Assembly: GCA_017561615.1 (NCBI GenBank)
Contig: JAFZBT010000199.1
Span: 1 to 11,635 of the forward strand
Direction: 5' to 3'
Length of the DNA: 11,635 bases
Origin: Erysipelotrichaceae bacterium
GTDB lineage: Bacteria > Bacillota_I > Bacilli_A > Erysipelotrichales > Erysipelotrichaceae
The notes below the pieces were generated by a model. It made no database searches. It saw only the letters and a list, made by a program, of their open reading frames with translations, and had not been told where the DNA came from. A program made the translations under genes and the position numbers. Positions 6,573-11,635 of this stretch are shown here, piece after piece. Position 1 is the first letter of the stretch. Every line of letters begins with the position of its first letter.

Positions 6573-8927
6573 ATGGACATTAACGCAATCCTGAAAAAGA
6601 TGACCCTGGAAGAAAAGGTCCGGCTGTGCACCGGCATCAATTTCTGGCAGACCAAAGGCTATGAGGAATACGGCATTCCCTCCTTCTTCATGTGCGACGG
6701 CCCCTCCGGCTTAAGAAAGCAGGATACCGGTGAAGGCGCCGGCAATCTGGGCGTCAATGATTCCTTCCCTTCGACCTGCTTCCCGGCCGCTGTCACCACG
6801 GCGTCCAGCTGGGATGAGGACCTGCTTTACCGGATCGGCGAAGCCATCGGCCAACAAGCCCGTGACCAGAAGGTCTCAATCGTCCTGGGACCCGGGGTCA
6901 ACATTAAGAGAAATCCGCTGTGCGGCCGCAACTTCGAATACTTCTCCGAAGATCCCCTGCTGGCCGGCAGAATGGCAGCTCAGTTCATCAAAGGCCTGCA
7001 GTCCCAGAAGGTCGGCTGCTCGCTGAAGCACTTTGCCGGCAATTCCCAGGAAAGAGCCCGCTTCTCTTCCGACAGCCTGATTGACGAGCGCGCTTTGCGC
7101 GAGATCTATCTGAAGGCCTTTGAGATCGCCGTCAGGGAAGCCCAGCCGGCGACGGTGATGAGCGCCTACCCCAAGATCAACGGCGTTCACTGCAGCGATA
7201 ACAAGAAGCTTCTTACCGACATCCTGAGGGAACAGTGGGGCTTCCAGGGCCTGGTAATGACCGACTGGGGCGGCATGAACGACCGTATCGAGGCTTTCCG
7301 GGCCGGCAACGATCTGATGATGCCGGGCGGCAGCGATTACATGGAAAAGGATGTCATCGACGCCGTCCGAAGCGGAAAACTGAGCGAGCAGGACGTTGAC
7401 CGCTGCGCCGGGAGGATCATCGAGCGGGCGCTGAAGGCGGCGGAAGTGCTTAAGGAAGAATATCACGCTGACTATCAGAAACATCACCAGCTGGCCGTTG
7501 AAGCCGCTGAGAAAGGTGCCGTTCTGCTGAAGAATGACGGCGGTCTGTTGCCGTTAGGGAAAGAGCAGAAGATCCTGATCGTCGGCGACATGGCAAAAGA
7601 CGTGCGCTATCAGGGCGCCGGCAGCAGCCACATCAATCCGGTCAGACTGGAGCAGCCGATCGATCATCTCAGGGAATTTGAATACGCTCAGGGTTGCGAC
7701 AGCCACGGCGATACCGGTGAAGAACTGCTGGCGGAATTGAAGCGGAAGGCTCAGCAGGCCGATGCCGTTGTCGTCTTTGCCGGTCTGCCGGGCCATTATG
7801 AGTCCGAAGGCTTTGACCGCGATGACATGAAGATGCCGGCCGGACATGTTCAGATGATTGAAACAGCTGCCCGGGCCAATCCCAATACCGCCGTCGTGCT
7901 GCTGACCGGCAGTCCGGTGGAATGCGACTGGGCTGATCAGGTGAAGGCGGTGCTGTACATGGGCCTTCCCGGTCAGGGCGCCGGTAAAGCCGTTTTTGAC
8001 CTGCTGTTCGGGCTGGCAGATCCTTCCGGCAAGCTGGCGGAAAGCTGGCCGTATCACTATGAGGACGTGGTTTCCGCACCTTACTATGCCAGAAGCGATG
8101 ACGCTCTCTATCTGGAGAGCATCTATGTCGGTTACCGCTACTACGACAAGGCGGACATGAAGGTCAGATGGCCCTTCGGCCATGGCCTGAGCTATACCGA
8201 TTTCCGGCTTGAGGATTTCCGAATCAGCGGCGGTCAGGTGACTGTTAAGATAACCAATACCGGCAAGACGGCCGGCGGTCAGGTCGTGCAGCTGTATGTC
8301 GGCCAGAATGATCCCGGTCTGCACCGGCCGCTCAGAGAACTGCGCCATTTTAGTAAAGTCTATCTGAAGCCGGGTGAATCGCAGACCGTCAGCTTCCGGC
8401 TGACTGACGAAGACTTCAGCCTGTGGGATGAGGGTTTCCGGAAGATCGCCGGCAGCTACCGCGTCGAGATCGGTACTTCCAGCCGCGACATCGTCTTCCG
8501 CAGGGACATCGAGGTCGATGGTCAGCAGGCCAGGATACCCCAGTGGCAGCCCGGCAGCTGGTACGAGACCCTGAAGGGTACTCCGGATCAGGCCGGCTGG
8601 GAAAGAATGTACGGAAAAAAGTATCAGCCCGGAAAGGCGATCAGAGGCCAGTACACGATGGAAAACAGCGTGGAACAGATGAAGGAGCACTCGCTGATCA
8701 TGAAGATCATGTATAAGGCTGTTGAATCGACGATCGCCAAGCGCTGCGGCGGCAGGATCGATTACGAGAATCCGGAATTCCGGATGATGATGAATTCGGC
8801 CATCAACGCGCCGATCCGCTCGATGGCCATCGGCTCCGGGGTCAAAAGCGGCATCTTCAAGGGCATGGTGCAGATCGCCAACGGGCATTTCCTCAAGGGC
8901 GTCGTTACCATGATCAGGGGCAACTGA
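6573..8927 (+). CDS. Glycoside hydrolase family 3 (beta-glucosidase-like), cytoplasmic
   Basis: This 784-residue GH3 enzyme has no signal peptide, so it probably acts inside the cell on imported glycosides, releasing terminal beta-linked sugars. An AAAGGA at 6558-6563 supports the start. The N-terminal barrel contains MCDGPSGLR (40-48), GPGVNIKRNPLCGRNFEYFS (106-125), KHFAGNSQE (152-160) and VMTDWGG (228-234), with Asp231 the expected nucleophile. The second domain carries EKGAVLLKNDGGLLPL (313-328), GLPGHYESEGFDRDDMKMP (404-422), where the acid/base glutamate is expected near 410-412, and GLADPSGKLAESWP (480-493). A fibronectin-III-like domain (about 555-645) includes NTGKTAGGQVVQLYV (562-576) and RPLREL (585-590). 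A further tail of about 130 residues (650-784) extends beyond this core. GH3 enzymes vary in specificity (glucoside, xyloside, glucosaminide, arabinoside), and the exact sugar cannot be read here. It heads a probable catabolic run with rhaD and the nucleoside hydrolase. Confidence 0.93.
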   Translation: MDINAILKKMTLEEKVRLCTGINFWQTKGYEEYGIPSFFMCDGPSGLRKQDTGEGAGNLGVNDSFPSTCFPAAVTTASSWDEDLLYRIGEAIGQQARDQKVSIVLGPGVNIKRNPLCGRNFEYFSEDPLLAGRMAAQFIKGLQSQKVGCSLKHFAGNSQERARFSSDSLIDERALREIYLKAFEIAVREAQPATVMSAYPKINGVHCSDNKKLLTDILREQWGFQGLVMTDWGGMNDRIEAFRAGNDLMMPGGSDYMEKDVIDAVRSGKLSEQDVDRCAGRIIERALKAAEVLKEEYHADYQKHHQLAVEAAEKGAVLLKNDGGLLPLGKEQKILIVGDMAKDVRYQGAGSSHINPVRLEQPIDHLREFEYAQGCDSHGDTGEELLAELKRKAQQADAVVVFAGLPGHYESEGFDRDDMKMPAGHVQMIETAARANPNTAVVLLTGSPVECDWADQVKAVLYMGLPGQGAGKAVFDLLFGLADPSGKLAESWPYHYEDVVSAPYYARSDDALYLESIYVGYRYYDKADMKVRWPFGHGLSYTDFRLEDFRISGGQVTVKITNTGKTAGGQVVQLYVGQNDPGLHRPLRELRHFSKVYLKPGESQTVSFRLTDEDFSLWDEGFRKIAGSYRVEIGTSSRDIVFRRDIEVDGQQARIPQWQPGSWYETLKGTPDQAGWERMYGKKYQPGKAIRGQYTMENSVEQMKEHSLIMKIMYKAVESTIAKRCGGRIDYENPEFRMMMNSAINAPIRSMAIGSGVKSGIFKGMVQIANGHFLKGVVTMIRGN

Positions 8928-8970
8928 AAGAAACTGTGACAGGAAAAACATTCGCAAGGAGAGGCATGAC

Positions 8971-9810
8971 ATGGATACGAAACTGATGAAGGACTTTACC
9001 AAGATATGCACGGACGGCTACGATCAGGGCTGGCATGAACGCAACGGGGGAAACCTTTCCTACCGCATGCGGGATGAAGAAGTTGAGCAGATCAGGGATC
9101 TGCTCAACGAGGATGCCCCATGGCAGGACATCGGCACGGAAGTGCCGGATCTGAAGAACGAATACTTCATGGTCACCGGTTCCGGCAAGTACATGTGCAA
9201 CGTGCAGCTGGATTTCGCTGACAATGTGGCGGTGATCCGGCTGAATGAGGACGGCACCAGATACAAAATCGTCTGGGGACTGGTAAACGGCGGCCGGCCG
9301 ACTTCCGAACTGCCTTCCCACCTGATGAATCTGGAGGTGCTGAAGCACCGCGATCCGGAGATGAGAGTGGTCTATCACGCTCATCCGGCCAATACCGTGT
9401 CTCTGACCTTCGTGCTGCCCCTGGACGGGGAAGTGTTCACCCGGGAGATCTGGGAGATGGAGACCGAATGCCCGATCGTCTTCCCTCAGGGGATCGGCGT
9501 GGTGGAATGGATGGTCCCCGGCGGTCGGGATATTGCCGTCCGGACTGCCGAGATCATGAAGAGCCAGAACGTGGCGATCTGGTATCATCACGGCATGTTC
9601 GTCTGCGGCCACGACTTTGACGAGGCCTTCGGCCTGATGCAGACCGTCGAAAAGGCGGCGGAAATGCTGGTGAAGGTCATGAGCATGTCAGACCGCAAGC
9701 TAAATACCATTACCCCGGAGGGCTTCAGGGCCATCGCAAGAGAGTATCATGTCCAGATCGACGAAAGATACCTCTACGAAAGAAAGTCCGGAAAGATCGG
9801 AGAAAGATGA
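8971..9810 (+). CDS. rhaD: Rhamnulose-1-phosphate aldolase
   Basis: This is a zinc-dependent class II aldolase that splits L-rhamnulose 1-phosphate into dihydroxyacetone phosphate and L-lactaldehyde, the last dedicated step of rhamnose catabolism. Its 279 residues are close to the 274 of E. coli RhaD. Recognisable blocks are GWHERNGGNLSYR (20-32), VTGSGKYMCNVQLD (68-81), VWGLVNGGRPTSELPSH (101-117), TECPIVFPQGIGVVEWMVPG (165-184) and DEAFGLMQTVEKAAEMLVKV (217-236). By alignment with E. coli, the zinc ligands are His136 and His138 in YHAHPAN and His207 in WYHHG, with Glu113 in the catalytic TSE motif. AAGGAGAGG at 8956-8964 sets the start. It lies 43 bases after the glycosidase and 3 bases before the nucleoside hydrolase, so it is probably cotranscribed with the latter. 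The usual rhamnose partners, isomerase RhaA and kinase RhaB, are not in the window. Activity on a related ketose 1-phosphate is possible. Confidence 0.92.
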   Translation: MDTKLMKDFTKICTDGYDQGWHERNGGNLSYRMRDEEVEQIRDLLNEDAPWQDIGTEVPDLKNEYFMVTGSGKYMCNVQLDFADNVAVIRLNEDGTRYKIVWGLVNGGRPTSELPSHLMNLEVLKHRDPEMRVVYHAHPANTVSLTFVLPLDGEVFTREIWEMETECPIVFPQGIGVVEWMVPGGRDIAVRTAEIMKSQNVAIWYHHGMFVCGHDFDEAFGLMQTVEKAAEMLVKVMSMSDRKLNTITPEGFRAIAREYHVQIDERYLYERKSGKIGER

Positions 9811-9813
9811 GTT

Positions 9814-10752
9814 ATGAAGAGACTGATAATTGACTGCGATACCGGGATCGACGATTCTCTGGCTCTGCTATATGCCGGCTTAAGGAAAGACGTCAGGATC
9901 GAAGCCGTCTGTTCGGTCTTCGGCAACTGCTCAGCCCATCAGGCCGCCCTCAATTCCATGAAGATCCTTGATCTGATCAGTTATCCTGAGGTGATGATCG
10001 CCGAAGGAGAGAATAAGCCGCTGGCCGGGGAAGCCCACTACGCGGCCAATGTCCACGGGGCTAACGGCATCGGCGGCGTCCAGCTGCCTGACAGCAGAAG
10101 AAAGCTCTGCGGACTCGCTTCCGCTGATCTGCTGGTCAAACTGGCCCGGGATAATCCCGGCGAGCTGACCCTGGTTACCCTGGGGAGGATGACCAACGTC
10201 GCCCTGGCTCTGGAAAGGGAACCCAACCTGCCTGAGCTGATCGACAGATTGGTTTTCATGGGCGGCACCATCTACCACGAAGGCAACGTCGGCCCCTTCG
10301 TCGAGGCCAACATCGGCGGCGATCCGCTGGCGGCTCACCGGGTGCTGAAGGCCGGCTTTGACATCGTGCAGGTCGGTCTGGACGTCACCCAGACTACTGA
10401 ACTGACCACTGATGACCTCAACTGGCTGGCGGAAAACTGCCGGATGGAAAACCAGGCGGCAGTCCGCTATCTGCGTCAGGCGCTGATCGGTTACTTCGCC
10501 TTCAATCACGAGGCTTCCGGCATGGTGGACTGCTGTCCGGTCCATGATCCGCTGGCGATGTTGCTGGCGCTGGAGCCGCAGATGGGAAGAGTGGAATACT
10601 GGCCCGCTGAGGTGGAGACCCAGGGCCGTTACACTTCCGGACAGATCCTGATCGACAAGCGCCTTCAGCATGAGGACTGGCCGGTGATGGGCTGCGTCAT
10701 GGAAGTTGATCACCGTCAGTGCGTTGAAGCCATCCTGAAGATCTTCTGTTAA
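9814..10752 (+). CDS. Inosine-uridine preferring nucleoside hydrolase family protein
   Basis: This 312-residue IUNH-family enzyme hydrolyses the N-glycosidic bond of ribonucleosides to free base and ribose. It is a calcium-dependent cytoplasmic enzyme of purine/pyrimidine salvage. The N-terminal signature is IIDCDTGIDDSLALLYA (5-21), with Asp9, Asp13 and Asp14 expected to hold calcium and activate water. Also visible are VHGANGIGG (80-88), VTLGRMTNVALALE (121-134), VFMGGT (147-152), GNVGPFVEANIGGDPLAA (157-174) and CCPVHDPLAMLLAL (240-253), with Asp245 the expected C-terminal calcium ligand. The usual GPLTN loop reads GRMTN here, a departure near the metal/substrate site. It begins 3 bases after the rhaD stop, and a GGAGA within the end of rhaD serves as ribosome binding site, so the two are probably coupled. 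The base preference cannot be assigned. Ribosylated metabolites other than inosine or uridine are possible. Confidence 0.9.
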   Translation: MKRLIIDCDTGIDDSLALLYAGLRKDVRIEAVCSVFGNCSAHQAALNSMKILDLISYPEVMIAEGENKPLAGEAHYAANVHGANGIGGVQLPDSRRKLCGLASADLLVKLARDNPGELTLVTLGRMTNVALALEREPNLPELIDRLVFMGGTIYHEGNVGPFVEANIGGDPLAAHRVLKAGFDIVQVGLDVTQTTELTTDDLNWLAENCRMENQAAVRYLRQALIGYFAFNHEASGMVDCCPVHDPLAMLLALEPQMGRVEYWPAEVETQGRYTSGQILIDKRLQHEDWPVMGCVMEVDHRQCVEAILKIFC

Positions 10753-10759
10753 GGAAAAT

Positions 10760-10776
10760 GTCGCTCCCTGGGCGAC
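10760..10776 (+). other. Small hairpin between the nucleoside hydrolase and the 79-residue gene
   Basis: GTCGC pairs with GCGAC, extendable by a T-G and a C-G pair around a CCT loop. It starts 8 bases after the nucleoside hydrolase stop. No T run follows, so it is not a canonical terminator. It may attenuate or process the transcript between the catabolic genes and the small downstream gene. Confidence 0.25.
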
Positions 10777-10826
10777 CATCACAGCGATAAAGAGAGGTAA
10801 CCAGTAAGTGTAAGGAGAGACAAGAA

Positions 10827-11066
10827 ATGATTACATTTAAGCAGGCATTGAAGATCGCCAGAAGAAAGGACCCGGAGGTCGACATCTATTCGAAGACCCA
10901 AAAGGCGTACATGTTCATTCAGGAAAGCGACATCATGTCCATCGGGCCCAGCCCCATCGTCGTGATGAAGGACACTGGAGAAGTCCTGAACTACCTGGCC
11001 TATCTGGCCTTGCTGAGGGAAACCGGCCAGCAGGATGAAGACATCAGAATGCAGGTCAGAATTTAG
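10827..11066 (+). CDS. Small conserved-looking protein of unknown function (79 residues)
   Basis: This short but convincing gene has an AAGGAGAGA ribosome binding site (10812-10820) at ideal spacing and ends just before a strong terminator. The product begins MITFKQALKIARRKD, has an AYMFIQESDIMSIG stretch (27-40), then SPIVVMKDTGEVLNYLAYLA (42-61) and a charged tail, QQDEDIRMQVRI. There is no signal peptide, membrane helix or Cys motif. The layout (short helix, aromatic strand, then PIVV-K-TGEV strand turn) loosely recalls the small YrhB/immunity-protein-35-like fold, but only by eye and weakly, and no toxin partner is visible. It lies 74 bases after the nucleoside hydrolase and could be the last gene of that transcript. 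Function is unknown. Confidence 0.75.
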   Translation: MITFKQALKIARRKDPEVDIYSKTQKAYMFIQESDIMSIGPSPIVVMKDTGEVLNYLAYLALLRETGQQDEDIRMQVRI

Positions 11067-11073
11067 AAAAACG

Positions 11074-11095
11074 GCAGCGGTTACGCTGCTTTTTT
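11074..11095 (+). terminator. Intrinsic terminator after the 79-residue gene
   Basis: A perfect 6-bp stem GCAGCG / CGCTGC encloses a GTTA loop and is followed immediately by six T residues (11090-11095). It begins 8 bases after the stop codon. An A run just upstream (11067-11071) could pair with the T run, so it may also work in the opposite direction. It separates the catabolic run from the acetyltransferase gene. Confidence 0.88.
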
Positions 11096-11109
11096 CCGGG
11101 AGAATGCGG

Positions 11110-11115
11110 TAAAAT
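11110..11115 (+). promoter_or_regulatory. Possible -10 box for the acetyltransferase gene
   Basis: TAAAAT lies 33 bases upstream of the ATG at 11149, directly after the terminator. The -35 position falls in the terminator's CTGCTTT and is only a weak match. Because the preceding terminator is strong, a promoter is expected in this 80-base gap, and this is the best candidate I see. Confidence 0.28.
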
Positions 11116-11148
11116 GATGAAGAAGGGAAAACCGCGCAGGAGGTCAGC

Positions 11149-11635
11149 ATGAACTATCGGGTGATCAATAAGGAAGAATACTACCGCAAAGGCGTCTACC
11201 GCCACTTTACGCAGGACTGCAGGTGCTCGACTTCGATGACCGCCAGAGTGGACGTCAGCGGTCTGGTGGAATACTCCAAGAAGACCGGCACGAAATTCTA
11301 TCTGAACTTCCTCTATCTGCTGTGCCGGACGCTCAACAGCCGCGAGGACTACCGGATGGGCTACCTGTGGCAGTCCGACGAGCTGATCTGTTACGATCAG
11401 ATCAATCCGACCCAGTACGTCTTCCATGAAGACAGCGAGACCTGTTCGCCGGTCTACACTACTTATTATGAAGATTATGAAACCTTCTACGCCAGGGCTC
11501 TGGAAGATCTGGAAAGGGCAAAGGAAAGCCGCCAGTACGCTCTTGACAGCGCCGGACATCCCAACTGGTTTGACGCTTCCTATATTTCCTGGCTGTCCTA
11601 CGACTGCCTGAACATCGAACTGCCGGACGGCTATC
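11149..11635 (+). CDS. Chloramphenicol acetyltransferase family protein (type A), N-terminal part, cut by window edge
   Basis: The frame is open from an ATG with AGGAGG (11138-11143) 5 bases upstream to the end of the window, giving 162 codons. The protein resembles CatA-type trimeric acetyltransferases, which transfer acetyl from acetyl-CoA to a hydroxyl group. Matching blocks are KKTGTKFYLNFLYLLCRTLN (44-63), followed by an EDYRMG stretch (66-71), then a Glu-Leu-Ile patch, INPTQYVFHEDSETCSPVY (85-103) and a helix-rich YYEDYETFYARALED (106-120). SWLSYDCLNIELPDGY (147-162) sits where CatA has its PWVSFTSFDLNV region. The catalytic His of HHxxxDG lies beyond the window. Many chromosomal members of this family do not act on chloramphenicol, so resistance cannot be inferred. 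It is transcriptionally separated from upstream genes by the terminator at 11074. Confidence 0.85.
   Translation, partial: MNYRVINKEEYYRKGVYRHFTQDCRCSTSMTARVDVSGLVEYSKKTGTKFYLNFLYLLCRTLNSREDYRMGYLWQSDELICYDQINPTQYVFHEDSETCSPVYTTYYEDYETFYARALEDLERAKESRQYALDSAGHPNWFDASYISWLSYDCLNIELPDGY

Noticed and set aside
7554..9011. Long minus-strand open frame of 485 codons opposite the glycosidase
   Set aside because: It is antisense to a gene with clear GH3 motifs, has no matching ribosome binding site, and its composition (runs of His, Asp, Gln and Val) is typical of the complement of a GC-rich coding strand.
9931..10782. Minus-strand open frame of 283 codons opposite the nucleoside hydrolase
   Set aside because: Antisense shadow of an IUNH gene with all its signature motifs.

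Overview
This window looks like chromosomal DNA from a moderately GC-rich member of the Bacillota (Firmicutes), perhaps an anaerobic gut lineage such as Erysipelotrichia. That placement is an inference. It rests on strong AGGAGG-type ribosome binding sites before nearly every gene, a Gram-positive-style lipoprotein, a compact intrinsic terminator and an anaerobe-type Fe-S/FMN enzyme. I see no insertion sequence, phage gene, CRISPR array, tRNA or rRNA, and no gene-free stretch over 300 bases.

Layout. (1) The left edge carries the N-terminal part of a minus-strand gene that resembles fucose/arabinose-type sugar isomerases. It is transcribed divergently from (2) a PreA-type dihydropyrimidine dehydrogenase subunit that carries an extra N-terminal cysteine-cluster domain. 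(3) After a 136-base gap with small hairpins and a probable promoter comes an 1111-residue membrane protein: two successive extracytoplasmic dCache-like sensor modules, each bracketed by membrane helices, joined to a C-terminal MscS-type channel. (4) Its stop codon overlaps the start of a lipoprotein solute-binding protein of the SsuA/TauA/NMT1 type, with no transporter permease or ATPase nearby. (5) A gap of about 165 bases contains a long nested inverted repeat, probably a terminator or other structured RNA. (6) A run of catabolic genes follows: a family 3 glycoside hydrolase, a rhamnulose-1-phosphate aldolase (RhaD) and an inosine/uridine-type nucleoside hydrolase, the last two only 3 bases apart. 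(7) A small uncharacterised protein of 79 residues ends at a clear intrinsic terminator. (8) The start of a chloramphenicol acetyltransferase-family (type A) gene runs off the right edge.

How the genes may work together. Most of the genes fit scavenging of sugars and nucleosides: isomerase-like protein, glycosidase, aldolase, nucleoside hydrolase and pyrimidine reductase. The most unusual unit is the channel/lipoprotein pair. Both have ligand-binding modules outside the membrane and their reading frames are translationally coupled. This suggests, but does not prove, a solute-gated MscS-like channel in which the lipoprotein presents a ligand to the Cache domains.
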